A stretch of DNA of 64,000 nt from Humibacter sp049446075 (GTDB taxonomy: Bacteria; Actinomycetota; Actinomycetes; Actinomycetales; Microbacteriaceae): contig NZ_JBMSEB010000001.1 in assembly GCF_049446075.1 (NCBI RefSeq), positions 1,922,001-1,986,000 of the forward strand, given 5' to 3'. The notes beneath the pieces were generated by a model, which was not told the origin of the DNA, made no database searches, and was given only the letters and a program-made list of their open reading frames with translations. Position 1 is the stretch's first letter. Every line of letters begins with the position of its first letter. The position numbers and the translations under genes are program-made. Of this stretch, positions 33,264-41,752 are shown piece by piece.

Positions 33264-33983
33264 TCAGGCCGCAGCCGCGCCCAGGTGAGCACCGCCGTCG
33301 GTCTCGATGATCGTGCCCGTCACGTTCCGGTTCGTCGCAGCGAAGACCACGGCCTCAGCCACCTCGTCCGCCGAAGCGACATGCCGCACAGGCAGGGTGG
33401 CAGCGGTCTGTGCGAAGAACTGCTCGCGCGCCTCGGCCGGGAAGAAGTCCCACCAGGGCGTGTCGACGCCGCCCGGACTCACTGCGTTCACCCTCACCGG
33501 CGCCAATTCGCTCGCGAGCGGACGCACGAGCCCCTCGACGGCGGCGTTCAGCGAGCCGATTCCGGCCGTTTCCTTCATGCCCATGCGCCCGGTGATGGCG
33601 CCGATCAGCGTGATCGAGGCATCCACCGCCAAGTGCGGCAGCGCCGCCTGCAGGCTGTTGACCGTGGGCCAGAACTTCGCTTCGAACGCTCCTCGAAGGT
33701 CGCCGAGCTCGAGAGCGCCGAACGCCCCGAGGCCTGCGCTGCTCGCCACGGTGACGACCAAGCGGTCGACGCTTCCGAGGTCGGCGAACAGTGCGTCGAG
33801 TGCGGTCCGGTCGCTCGCGTCGATGACATGTCCGATGAACTCCGGATGCTCCTGCGTGACCGCCTGCACCTTCTCTGCTCTGCGCCCTGCCACGTGCACG
33901 GAGTCGCCGACCGCTGCAAGACGAATGGCCGTCGCCAGGCCGATGCCCGAGGTTCCGCCGATGATCAATGACGTGTGAGTCAT
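33264..33983 (-). CDS. SDR-like protein lacking the Tyr-x-x-x-Lys catalytic pair
   Basis: 239-residue Rossmann-fold protein. The cofactor loop is SLIIGGTSGIGLATAIRLA (GGTSGIG in place of TGxxxGIG) and the tail NVTGTIIETDGGAHLG is typical of SDRs. Where YAASK is expected the sequence reads AGIGSLNAAVEGLVRPLASE, with no Tyr or Lys, so classical reduction is doubtful. Related atypical SDRs exist with this substitution. The ATG at 33983 follows GGAGAAG. It is divergent from a TetR gene, which probably controls it. Confidence 0.88.
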   Translation of the reverse strand: MTHTSLIIGGTSGIGLATAIRLAAVGDSVHVAGRRAEKVQAVTQEHPEFIGHVIDASDRTALDALFADLGSVDRLVVTVASSAGLGAFGALELGDLRGAFEAKFWPTVNSLQAALPHLAVDASITLIGAITGRMGMKETAGIGSLNAAVEGLVRPLASELAPVRVNAVSPGGVDTPWWDFFPAEAREQFFAQTAATLPVRHVASADEVAEAVVFAATNRNVTGTIIETDGGAHLGAAAA

Positions 33984-34037
33984 GCTCTTCTCCTATTTCG
34001 AACCGTTACGTCTCGTATTAGAGATTAGCATGGCAGG
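33984..34037. promoter_or_regulatory. Shared SDR/TetR divergent promoter region
   Basis: Only 54 bp separate the two starts. AT-richer sequence ACGTCTCGTATTAGAGATTAGC (34008-34029) holds TCTC...GAGA half-sites and candidate -10 boxes on both strands (TATTAG plus, TAATCT minus). A TetR operator here would control both genes; the dyad is short. Confidence 0.4.
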
Positions 34038-34625
34038 GTGAAGGGCGTGCAAGCATCCGATCGGCCAGCGAAAGCGGGGCGGAAGCGCAGCGAGGAGAGC
34101 CGGCAAGCGATTCTCGAGGCGGCGTTCTCACTCTTCGTCGAGTCTGGGCTGCGGGCGCTGACGATCGAGGGAATAGCGGCAGAGGCGGGAGTGGGGAAGC
34201 AGACCATCTACCGCTGGTGGCCTTCCAAGGCCGACGTGCTCATGGAGGCCCTCACGGTCAAGGCCGAGCTGCTGGTCTCCACCGACGATCACGGCAGCTA
34301 CCGCGACGATCTGCGCTCGTTCCTCACCCAGTCCTTCGAGATCGGCCGAATCGATGGCGTGCGCGAGCTGCTGGCGGCCCTGATGGGACAGGCGCAGGTC
34401 GACCCCGAGTTCGGCGCCACATTCCGGGAGCGCTTCCTCAAACGGCGACGCCTTGCACTCGGCGTCATCCTCGAGCGAGCGGTGGACAGGGGCGACTTTC
34501 CTGACGGGCTGCGCCCAGAAACCGTCGCCGACGTCGTCTTCGGTGTCATCTGGTACCGCGTGCTCGCGAGCGGGGGCATGCCGGATGATCGACTCGTTGA
34601 CGAATTGACGACGATGCTCTCGTAG
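34038..34625 (+). CDS. TetR-family regulator
   Basis: 195-residue repressor. The DNA-binding part is RQAILEAAFSLFVESG, then IEGIAAEAGVGKQTIYRWWP followed by SKADVLMEAL. A TetR_C domain follows with GVRELLAALMGQAQVDPEF and a C-terminal VADVVFGVIWYRVLASGG. GTG at 34038 is the first start of the frame. It is divergent from the atypical SDR, the usual arrangement for a repressor and its target. Confidence 0.9.
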   Translation: MKGVQASDRPAKAGRKRSEESRQAILEAAFSLFVESGLRALTIEGIAAEAGVGKQTIYRWWPSKADVLMEALTVKAELLVSTDDHGSYRDDLRSFLTQSFEIGRIDGVRELLAALMGQAQVDPEFGATFRERFLKRRRLALGVILERAVDRGDFPDGLRPETVADVVFGVIWYRVLASGGMPDDRLVDELTTMLS

Positions 34626-34697
34626 GCGCAACCGCCGTTAAAGCGCGTTGCGAAACGGCATCGTGGTTCTGGCCGGGGATGTCCCCGCGCAAGGAGC

Positions 34698-35231
34698 TCA
34701 GCCGATCGCCGCGCTGATCGAGGCGACGGTCTCTTCGAGAGTTCCGTTGCCATCGATCCAGATGGCGCTTGGGCGGCTCGTGCGCAGGCCGGCCAAAGAC
34801 TGGACCAGGCGCAGGGCATCCGTCGGGCCGACCAACCGGCTGTTGACGCCATGCTCAGGGCGCGAAGGCGATTGGGCACGCCGGTCCAGCCTGTGCGCTA
34901 GCCGTTCTGGGTCGACGTCGAGGACGAACTCATGGAACGACGCCGAACCGCGCTCGGCCGCGTCCTGGAGTGCCTCGATGAAGGCGGTGCGGGCGAGATA
35001 CTGCCCCACGAATACGTCGTGCCCCGAACGAAGCTGCTCGTCGACCAGGGCCAGCGCCAGCCGGCGAGCATGGAGCCCTGACCCGTTCGGGTCCTCCTCC
35101 CAGCCACCGATCGAGTGTTTGAGCTGATCGACGTCGAGAGCAAGGGCCATCCGTCGGTGCGTGGCCAGGGCGTGCGCCACCGTTGACTTTCCCGACCCAG
35201 GGGCGCCATTGATCAACACGACACGAGCCAC
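34698..35231 (-). CDS. P-loop kinase-like protein
   Basis: 177-residue AAA/shikimate-kinase-like protein with Walker A LINGAPGSGKSTVAHALATH at residues 6-25. It continues with LALDVDQLKHSIGGW, DVFVGQYLARTAFIEAL and a Lid-like Arg-rich stretch ERLAHRLDRRAQSP. The substrate is unknown; similar proteins act as gluconate/uridine-type or antibiotic phosphotransferases. GTG at 35231 places the P-loop near the N-terminus as in relatives; ATG at 35264 is an in-frame alternative. Confidence 0.8.
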   Translation of the reverse strand: MARVVLINGAPGSGKSTVAHALATHRRMALALDVDQLKHSIGGWEEDPNGSGLHARRLALALVDEQLRSGHDVFVGQYLARTAFIEALQDAAERGSASFHEFVLDVDPERLAHRLDRRAQSPSRPEHGVNSRLVGPTDALRLVQSLAGLRTSRPSAIWIDGNGTLEETVASISAAIG

Positions 35232-35327
35232 AATCGTCCACCCTATGGTTCCCGTGCCAGACATCCTCGGCGCGAAACCGTCACCCGGGCTCGCCGACGG
35301 ACCCGGGTGGCGGTTCGGCGATGACGC

Positions 35328-35990
35328 TTAGGGCGTCTCGTCTTCGTTCAATTCCTCGTTGCGGCCGAAGTCGTCGCTGCGCGGCTCGCCGAAGGCCCGC
35401 TCGAACAAGCTCTCGTTCCCTGTGCGCGAGTCGACGCGATCGGGCTCGTCCGCGTCGCCCTCGAGATCGTCGAGGATGCCGTTCGTCTGGTCGAAGGGAT
35501 GCGCGACGTCTTGCGCCAGCACGCCAAGATCGCCCTGCGAGTCCGATCCGCGCTCGAAACGTTCGTCGCCGGCCTCTTCGTCGGCCGCCTGCGTACTGCC
35601 CGCCAAGCCTTCCGACGTGCCGGTGGCGCCTGACGAGCCCCGTGCACCAGCTGCACCCGCATAGGAGGGAGGGCCAGGGGGTGTCGACGGCGGAACGGGA
35701 GTGGTCGGCTCGGATGGATCGGGGAACGTCGGCTCGGAGGGCGTCGGCACTGACGGCTCGTCGGGGCTTGGGGTTGTCGGCTCCGACGGAGTCGGGAAGG
35801 TCGGCTCAGAGGGCGTCGGCGTAGGGGACGGCTCTCCAGGGCCGCCCGGCTGGTTCGGCTGATCGGGAACGATGTCGGGCTCGGTAGGACCACCTGGGCC
35901 GGTCGGCGCCCCTGGCGGGACTGGTCCACCAGGCTGCACCGGGTCCTGAGTGTCGCCGCTCGAGCCAATGGGATTCGATGTGTCGCTCAT
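35328..35990 (-). CDS. Pro/Thr/Glu-rich disordered protein, unknown function
   Basis: 220-residue hydrophilic protein without signal peptide or membrane segment. Residues ~10-120 are Pro/Gly/Thr/Ser-rich with repeated SEPTFPTP, SEPTTPSP, DEPSVPTP, SEPTFPDP and SEPTTPVP blocks, an octapeptide periodicity. The C-terminal ~100 residues are acidic (DEEAGDERFERGSDSQGD and onward) and contain FERAFGEPRSDDFGRNEELN. I recognise no family. The start at 35990 has only a weak GGCAGGA site, but the codon use fits a real gene. It is divergent from the ABC importer operon. Confidence 0.65.
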   Translation of the reverse strand: MSDTSNPIGSSGDTQDPVQPGGPVPPGAPTGPGGPTEPDIVPDQPNQPGGPGEPSPTPTPSEPTFPTPSEPTTPSPDEPSVPTPSEPTFPDPSEPTTPVPPSTPPGPPSYAGAAGARGSSGATGTSEGLAGSTQAADEEAGDERFERGSDSQGDLGVLAQDVAHPFDQTNGILDDLEGDADEPDRVDSRTGNESLFERAFGEPRSDDFGRNEELNEDETP

Positions 35991-36184
35991 GGTGACACGG
36001 TCCTGCCCCGACGCGCCGGCCTCTAGGGGTTGACGCCGTGCCGGTCGCCGATGGGACACGCACGCACACAATGCACACAACGCGCCGAAACGATCACAAC
36101 GACGGCTAAGGAGCACAAACGAGACGCGTCCTGCTGTCGGTCGCACGATAGGGCATCGCCACAAAGACAGAGAGGTCTCGGCCG

Positions 36185-37024
36185 ATGAGCAATACCCTTC
36201 ACCCCAGCGACGCGGAGAACGCGGCGCGCATCGAGGTCGTCGGGCTGACGAAACGGTTTCTCACTCCCAAGGGAGTGCCGTTCACCGCCATCCGCGATGT
36301 GACCCTGACGGTCGAGCCCGGCCAGTTCTGCGCCATCGTCGGACCGACCGGATGCGGCAAGTCCACGACGCTCGCGCAGGTCTCCGGGCTCGAGCATCCC
36401 AGCGCCGGCTCCGTACGCGTCGGCGGCCAGACCGTCGACGGCGTCACGAGCGGCGTCAGCTACATGTTCCAGTCCGACTCGCTCTTCCCCTGGAAGACCG
36501 TGCTGAACAACGTGCTCGTCGGGCCGACGCTCACGGGCACGCCGAAGCGCGAAGCCACCGAGCTCGCCATGGACTGGCTGCGCCGGGTCGGCCTTGCCGG
36601 TTTCGAGGACCGCTACCCGCACCAGCTCTCCGGCGGCATGCGCAAGCGCGTCGCCATGGCTGCAGCGCTCATCAACAACCCGCGCATCCTGCTCATGGAC
36701 GAGCCGTTCGGAGCGCTGGACGTGCAGACCAAAGCCATCATGCAGACGGAGCTGCTGCAGCTGTGGGAGCAGTTGCGGCCATCCGTGCTCTTCATCACGC
36801 ACGACCTCGACGAGGCCGTCGCGCTGGCCGACAAGGTCGTCATCATGACGAGCAGCCCAGGCACCGTGAAAGACGTGTTCGACGTCGACCTGCCGCGTCC
36901 ACGCGGCGACGTGCAGGAGATCAGACACGAGGAGCGCTTTCTCGAGATCCAGAGACGCATCTGGGAGTCCCTCAAAGAAGAGGTCACGAGAGCGTACGAG
37001 CAGACGACGGGAATCGCGGCATGA
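36185..37024 (+). CDS. ABC importer ATPase, nitrate/sulfonate/taurine type
   Basis: 279-residue ATPase of the SsuB/TauB/ThiZ group. Walker A is AIVGPTGCGKSTTLAQVSG, the Q-loop YMFQSDSLFPWKTVLNN, the signature QLSGGMRKRVAMA, Walker B ILLMDEPFGALDVQT and the H-loop VLFITHDLDEAVALAD. It drives uptake with the permease, whose start overlaps its stop (ATGA), and the lipoprotein downstream. GAGAGG precedes ATG 36185. Confidence 0.93.
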   Translation: MSNTLHPSDAENAARIEVVGLTKRFLTPKGVPFTAIRDVTLTVEPGQFCAIVGPTGCGKSTTLAQVSGLEHPSAGSVRVGGQTVDGVTSGVSYMFQSDSLFPWKTVLNNVLVGPTLTGTPKREATELAMDWLRRVGLAGFEDRYPHQLSGGMRKRVAMAAALINNPRILLMDEPFGALDVQTKAIMQTELLQLWEQLRPSVLFITHDLDEAVALADKVVIMTSSPGTVKDVFDVDLPRPRGDVQEIRHEERFLEIQRRIWESLKEEVTRAYEQTTGIAA

Positions 37025-37902
37025 CCATGGCAACGGCAAAGATCAGCGGCGCGTACGTCGTTCCGTCGGAAGAGACCGACGTTCAGTCCACGGCACGCCG
37101 CGCTCGCGCCAGGCACACCACCTGGGTCTGGGTCGGCAGGGCGCTCGTCGTCGTGTTCGTCATCGGCGGATGGCAGTTGTGCACGTCGCTGGGATGGGTG
37201 GACAAGTTTTTCTATGGCCAGCCCTCCGGAATCTGGAACAGCCTCGTCAAGCTCTTCACGCAGGGCACTGCCTTCGGCTCGATCTGGGAAAACCTCTGGA
37301 TCACGGTGCAGGAGGCGTTCCTCGGGTTCCTGCTCGGCACGGCAGCCGGCATCCTGTTCGGCATCGTGCTCGGGTCCAACCGCTACCTCGCCTCGGTGCT
37401 CGGCCCGTACATCAAGATCGTCAACTCGATTCCACGTATCCTGCTCGGCGCGATCTTCGTCGTGGCGTTCGGCCTCGGGATGTTCCCGAAGGTGCTGCTG
37501 GCCGCGGTGCTGGTGTTCTTCGTGGTGTTCTTCAACGCGTTCCAAGGTGTTCGCGAGGTCGACCCCAACCTGGTGGCCAACGTGAGAGTGCTGGGAGCGT
37601 CGCCCCTTCAGGTGGCCAGGCACGTCACGATCCCATCGGCCATGACCTGGATCATCGCCAGCCTGCACACCGCGTTCGGCTTCGCCATCATCGGCGCCCT
37701 CGTCGCTGAGGTGCTCGGAGCACAGAAGGGCATCGGCCTGATCATCACCCAGGCCTCGGGCAACTTCGATCCGGACACCGTGTTCGCCTGCATGGTCATC
37801 ATGGCCGTCGTGACTCTGGTGGCCGAGTACCTCATCACCCTTCTGGAGCGCGTGCTCCTGCGCTGGCGGCCACCCAACCGCTCAGAGGCCCAGGCGATCT
37901 AA
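37021..37902 (+). CDS. ABC importer permease, nitrate/sulfonate/taurine type
   Basis: 293-residue permease with a ~35-residue cytoplasmic start, then six membrane segments beginning VWVGRALVVVFVIGGWQLC. The EAA loop that docks the ATPase is NLVANVRVLGASPLQVARHV, and GALVAEVLGAQKGIGLIIT is the family-typical segment after it. Substrate identity is not visible. Overlaps the ATPase gene by 4 bp and is followed by the binding-protein gene after 67 bp. Confidence 0.92.
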   Translation: MTMATAKISGAYVVPSEETDVQSTARRARARHTTWVWVGRALVVVFVIGGWQLCTSLGWVDKFFYGQPSGIWNSLVKLFTQGTAFGSIWENLWITVQEAFLGFLLGTAAGILFGIVLGSNRYLASVLGPYIKIVNSIPRILLGAIFVVAFGLGMFPKVLLAAVLVFFVVFFNAFQGVREVDPNLVANVRVLGASPLQVARHVTIPSAMTWIIASLHTAFGFAIIGALVAEVLGAQKGIGLIITQASGNFDPDTVFACMVIMAVVTLVAEYLITLLERVLLRWRPPNRSEAQAI

Positions 37903-37969
37903 TCCACGCGACCTAGTCCCCTGCATCATCACGCCGAGTCCTCGGCGACCACGAAAGGAAAGCAGTCAC

Positions 37970-39070
37970 ATGAACAAGCGCGCAATCTGCGCAGTGGCGG
38001 CCGCCGGAGCACTGTTGCTCGGGCTCACCGCCTGCAGCAGCGGAGGCTCAGGCAGCGGCAACACAGCGGCCGCTGCGGGAAGCAGCAAGTCGGTCCCGAC
38101 CGTCAAGCTCATGGTGGGCGGCATCGACAAGCAGATCTACCTCCCCTACCAGCTCGCCCAGAACCTCGGGTTCTACAAGAAGTACGGCGTGAACGTCGAG
38201 CTCTCCACCGAGCAGAACGGCGGCGTCGGCGCGGAGGATGCCATGGCATCCGGCCAGGTCGACCTTGCGGGCGCCTGGTACATCCACACGGTCGACTTCC
38301 AGTCGAAGGGCAAGGACGTCATCAACCTCGTGCAGCTCTCCGGAGCACCTGGCGAGCGCGTCATGTGCGGCACCGACAGCGGAGTGCACTCCGCCGCCGA
38401 CTTCAAGGGCAAGACGATCGGCGTCACCGACCTCGGATCAGGCACCGACGAGCTCGCTCAGTTCCTGGCATCCAAAGCCGGACTCTCGAAGACCGACTAC
38501 CACACGCTTGCGGTCGGTGCGGGGTCCACGGCCATCGCGGCCATCCAGCGCAAGTCGGCCGACTGCGTCGTGACGACTCAGCCGACCGTCGGTGCGCTCA
38601 CCTCGAAGAAGCTCGCTTACACCGCGGTCGATCTCGCCAGCACGAGCGGCGCGAAGAAGGCCCTAGGCGGCGCATGGCCGGCAGCAGGGCTGCTCGCACG
38701 GGCCGACTGGGCGAAGTCGCACCCGGATGCCGCGCAGAAGGTGGTCGACGCACTGGTCGCCACGATGCACTGGATCAACACCCACTCCGCTGCCGACATC
38801 GCCAACAAGCTGCCCAGCCAATTCGTGCAGAACGACACGATCAGCAAGCAGCAGTACATCGCCGGCCTCACCACCGATAAGGGACAGTTCCTGCCTGACG
38901 GCATCATGCCGGCCGGAGGTCCGAAGGTGATCTTCAGCATGGAGAAGACGCTCGGCGTCGACACCTCGAAGATCTCCTACTCCGCGACCTTCACCAACAA
39001 GTACGCCGAAGCGGCGAACAAGCTGGAGGGCACCAAGATCACGACGACGCCCGCCGGCGCCGCCGGCTGA
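37970..39070 (+). CDS. Substrate-binding lipoprotein of the ABC importer
   Basis: 366-residue extracytoplasmic binding protein. The lipobox LLLGLTACSS puts the lipid-modified Cys at residue 22. The mature chain begins VPTVKLMVGGIDKQIYLPYQ and shows the NMT1/SsuA pattern: LAQNLGFYKKYGVNVEL, AMASGQVDLAGAWYIHTVDF and LKGKTIGV-like FKGKTIGVTDLGSGTDEL. Such proteins bind sulfonates, nitrate, thiamine precursors or aromatic acids; which one is unknown. A perfect hairpin follows the stop. Confidence 0.93.
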   Translation: MNKRAICAVAAAGALLLGLTACSSGGSGSGNTAAAAGSSKSVPTVKLMVGGIDKQIYLPYQLAQNLGFYKKYGVNVELSTEQNGGVGAEDAMASGQVDLAGAWYIHTVDFQSKGKDVINLVQLSGAPGERVMCGTDSGVHSAADFKGKTIGVTDLGSGTDELAQFLASKAGLSKTDYHTLAVGAGSTAIAAIQRKSADCVVTTQPTVGALTSKKLAYTAVDLASTSGAKKALGGAWPAAGLLARADWAKSHPDAAQKVVDALVATMHWINTHSAADIANKLPSQFVQNDTISKQQYIAGLTTDKGQFLPDGIMPAGGPKVIFSMEKTLGVDTSKISYSATFTNKYAEAANKLEGTKITTTPAGAAG

Positions 39071-39084
39071 CCCCGGCAACCGGA

Positions 39085-39115
39085 CGGGCCCGCGCAGAAC
39101 GCCTGCGCGGGCCCG
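39085..39115. terminator. Hairpin terminator of the ABC importer operon
   Basis: A perfect 13-bp stem, CGGGCCCGCGCAG with CTGCGCGGGCCCG, around AACGC, starts 14 bp after the binding-protein stop. No T-run follows. It separates the importer operon from the two-component system. Confidence 0.8.
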
Positions 39116-39184
39116 CTCCGTCGTTGCCCGCCGGCAGCCGACCGCTTGGAGCCAGGCACCGAACGGACGACGGCCCGACCCGCC

Positions 39185-39206
39185 TACAATCGGGTCACGC
39201 AACCCG
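39185..39206 (+). promoter_or_regulatory. -10 box and leader hairpin of the CitA-like kinase gene
   Basis: TACAAT (39185-39190) is a near-consensus -10. The short leader then contains CGGGT-CACGCA-ACCCG (39191-39206), a 5-bp hairpin ending next to the GAAGAAGGA ribosome site. A good -35 is not evident. Confidence 0.5.
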
Positions 39207-39218
39207 AAGAAGGATCGC

Positions 39219-40928
39219 ATGTCCACGAAGCTGTGGCCCCCGCCGCCCTGGCGTTCGTGGACCCTTTCGTCTCAGATCCTCGCGTGGGTCATCTGCATCC
39301 TCGTGGTGACCAGCGCCATCGGCGCGTTCGTGTTCGCCGCGGTGAGCAGGCAGGCCGTCGACGCGCAGTACCAGCAGCGCTCGCTCGCCGTGGCATCCTC
39401 CGTCGCCCAGATGCCGCAGATCCAGCGTGACGTGACCGATGCCGACCCCCACCACGAGATCCGCATTCTCGCGGAGAACGTACTGAAGGCCACGGGAGCC
39501 AGCTATGTGGTCGTGACCGATCGCGGCGGCATCCGGTTCTCGCATCCGAACCCCGACCTGATCGGACAGCGCCTCGAAGAACCTGTCGCGGTGCTCGACG
39601 GCAAGACGCACGTCGGCATCGACCCGGGGAGTCTGGGCAGATCCGCCAACGGCAAGGCACCCATCTTCGACGCGCAGCACCGCGTGGTCGGGCAGGTGTC
39701 CGTCGGCATCTTGGAGACGCAGGAGGCGGGCGACAACGCGCGCACGGCGGCGCTCATCGCCGGATACTCGCTCCTCGTGCTGCTCGTGGGCACACTCGGC
39801 TCGCTCGTTCTGGCTCAACGCATCAAACGCGTGACGTTCGGTCTGGAGCCGGCGTCGATCGCGGCGCTGTTCCAGGAGCGGGAGGCCATGCTGCACGGCA
39901 TTCGGGAGGGCATGATCGGGTTCGACAGCGACGGCCGCATCACGGTGCTCAACGACGAGGCGCGCCGCCTGCTCGGTCTGCACGCGGATGCCCTGCATCA
40001 CCGCATCGAGGACGTGCTGCCCGACGGCCGCCTGCGACAGGTGCTCGCCGGCTCGCAGCCGACGGATGGCCGGCCGGCCGAGGACAGCGCGATCCTCACC
40101 GAGGATGCGCTGCTCGTCGTGAACCGTATGCCCGTCTCGGTGGGCGGCCGCAACGTGGGCGCGGTGGTGACGCTGCGCGATCGCACAGAGGCGGAGGCGC
40201 TGCTGCGCGAGATCCGCGCCATCGACGGGTTGAGCGAGGCGCTTCGCGCCCAGGAGCACGAGTACGCGAATCGCCTGCATGTCATCACCGGCCTCATCGA
40301 GCTCGGCGAGCTCGACCAGGCCTCCGGGTACCTCGAGCAGCTCACGCACGCGCCGTCCTCGGTCAACGAAGATCTCAGGGCGCGGCTCGCGCCACCCGAG
40401 CTGGCAGCGCTGCTCACGGCCAAGACCGCCGTCGCACGTGAGCGCGGAGTGCGTCTGCTGGTCACCGACGACACGGAGCTGGAGGACGCCGGCATCGACA
40501 CGCAGACGCTGCTCACGGTCGTCGGCAACCTCGTGGACAACGCGATCGATGCCGTGGCTGAGCACGACGGCGAGCACGAGGTGACCGTGCGCGTCAGAGG
40601 TGATGACGGCATCCTGATCGCGGTCGACGACTCCGGGCCGGGCGTGCCCGCGGAGCACGTGCAGGACGTGCTCGTCGACGGCTACTCCACCAAATCGCAG
40701 CGCACGTCGTCGCGGCGCGGACTCGGCCTGGCGCTCGTGAGCCGCATGGTGCGCCGACTCGGCGGGGACATCCGCGTCGCACCCGGCCCGGGCGGGCATT
40801 TCCTGGTGCGCATACCGCGCGATGGGGCGAAGCCTGCCGCGCAGGTCGGTGCACACGACGCAGCGCACGACGCAGACGATCGGCGCGCTGAGCGTGAGAC
40901 GCGCGAGAGGAGCGAGACCGCACCGTGA
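39219..40928 (+). CDS. CitA/DcuS-type sensor histidine kinase
   Basis: 569-residue membrane sensor. TM1 (~19-42) and TM2 (~177-199) bracket an extracytoplasmic PAS-like (sCache_3/CitA) domain with the strand TGASYVVVTDRGGIRFSHPN. A cytoplasmic PAS follows (EGMIGFDSDGRITVLNDEAR). The dimerisation region carries the phospho-acceptor His347 in AQEHEYANRLHVITGLIE; the HATPase has NLVDNAIDA, DDSGPGVP and RGLGLALV. Relatives sense citrate or C4-dicarboxylates. A long Ala/Asp/Arg tail follows. It overlaps the regulator by GTGA, and the ABC importer lies just upstream. Confidence 0.92.
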   Translation: MSTKLWPPPPWRSWTLSSQILAWVICILVVTSAIGAFVFAAVSRQAVDAQYQQRSLAVASSVAQMPQIQRDVTDADPHHEIRILAENVLKATGASYVVVTDRGGIRFSHPNPDLIGQRLEEPVAVLDGKTHVGIDPGSLGRSANGKAPIFDAQHRVVGQVSVGILETQEAGDNARTAALIAGYSLLVLLVGTLGSLVLAQRIKRVTFGLEPASIAALFQEREAMLHGIREGMIGFDSDGRITVLNDEARRLLGLHADALHHRIEDVLPDGRLRQVLAGSQPTDGRPAEDSAILTEDALLVVNRMPVSVGGRNVGAVVTLRDRTEAEALLREIRAIDGLSEALRAQEHEYANRLHVITGLIELGELDQASGYLEQLTHAPSSVNEDLRARLAPPELAALLTAKTAVARERGVRLLVTDDTELEDAGIDTQTLLTVVGNLVDNAIDAVAEHDGEHEVTVRVRGDDGILIAVDDSGPGVPAEHVQDVLVDGYSTKSQRTSSRRGLGLALVSRMVRRLGGDIRVAPGPGGHFLVRIPRDGAKPAAQVGAHDAAHDADDRRAERETRERSETAP

Positions 40929-41596
40929 CGGACACGATCAGAACGCTCGTAGTCGACGACGACTTCCGTGTGGCGCACATCCACGCCGAACGCCTCGCTC
41001 GCGTGCCCGGTTTCGAGTCCGTCGGCGAGGCGCACACGGCCGCCGAGGCTCGGGCGATGATCCGCGACAGAATCCCGGACCTCGTGCTGCTGGATGTCTA
41101 CCTCCCGGACGAGAGCGGCGTCGCGCTCCTCAAATCGCTGCACGCCCTGCCGAACCCGCCGGACGCCATCCTCATCACTGCGGCCAGGGACCTGCAGACG
41201 GTGCGTGCGGCCATGCGCACCGGAGCGTTCTACTACCTGGTCAAGCCGTTCGGGTTCGACCAGTTCGTGCGCGAACTCACGGCGTACAAGGCATGGCGGG
41301 AGCAGACGGCATCCGCGTCGCCGGCGGACCAGGCCTCCATCGACGACCTCTTCGCGCTGCAGCGAACGCAGCACGCCGGGCCGCGCCGACTGCCGCCGAC
41401 CATGGCCAGGGTGTTGGAGATCGTGCAGGCCGCCGGCGCACCCGTGAGTGCCGCGGAGGTGGCCGACGCCCTTGGCATCAGCCGGCCGACGGCTCAGCGC
41501 TACCTCAGCGAACTCGAGCGCCGCGGAGCGGTCGAGCTGCAGCTTGAGTACGGATCGACCGGGCGGCCGACGAACACCTACCGGCCGCCGCGGTGA
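40925..41596 (+). CDS. CitB/DcuR-type response regulator
   Basis: 223-residue regulator. The receiver shows LVVDDDFRVAHIHAERL, phospho-acceptor Asp57 in LVLLDVYLPDESG and Lys in YYLVKPFGFDQF. The C-terminal DNA-binding region has a helix-turn-helix PVSAAEVADALGISRPTAQR followed by YLSELERRGAVELQLEYG, as in DcuR/CitB. GTG at 40925 overlaps the kinase stop. Probably activates uptake genes for the ligand sensed by CitA; the nearest candidate is the ABC importer. Confidence 0.92.
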   Translation: MTDTIRTLVVDDDFRVAHIHAERLARVPGFESVGEAHTAAEARAMIRDRIPDLVLLDVYLPDESGVALLKSLHALPNPPDAILITAARDLQTVRAAMRTGAFYYLVKPFGFDQFVRELTAYKAWREQTASASPADQASIDDLFALQRTQHAGPRRLPPTMARVLEIVQAAGAPVSAAEVADALGISRPTAQRYLSELERRGAVELQLEYGSTGRPTNTYRPPR

Positions 41597-41641
41597 TGAA
41601 CCCGCAGATGCCCTGCGCGACTTCCCGGGCCGGTAACCGGC

Positions 41642-41670
41642 TACTCCCCCGAGAGTATCCGGACGTACTC
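41642..41670. promoter_or_regulatory. Three TACTC/GAGTA half-sites downstream of the response regulator
   Basis: TACTC (41642), GAGTA (41653) and TACTC (41666) occur at 11-13 bp steps, after a small GCCGG-TAA-CCGGC hairpin (41629-41641). They lie in the 156-bp gap upstream of a small membrane protein gene and could be regulator half-sites; the short words make this weak. Confidence 0.3.
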
Positions 41671-41752
41671 CCGGCGCGGCACGACACAAGGGGTCGGCCG
41701 AGGACAGAATGAGCGGTGAGCGGGGGAATCCGCTGTCAGTGAGGAGGCACCC

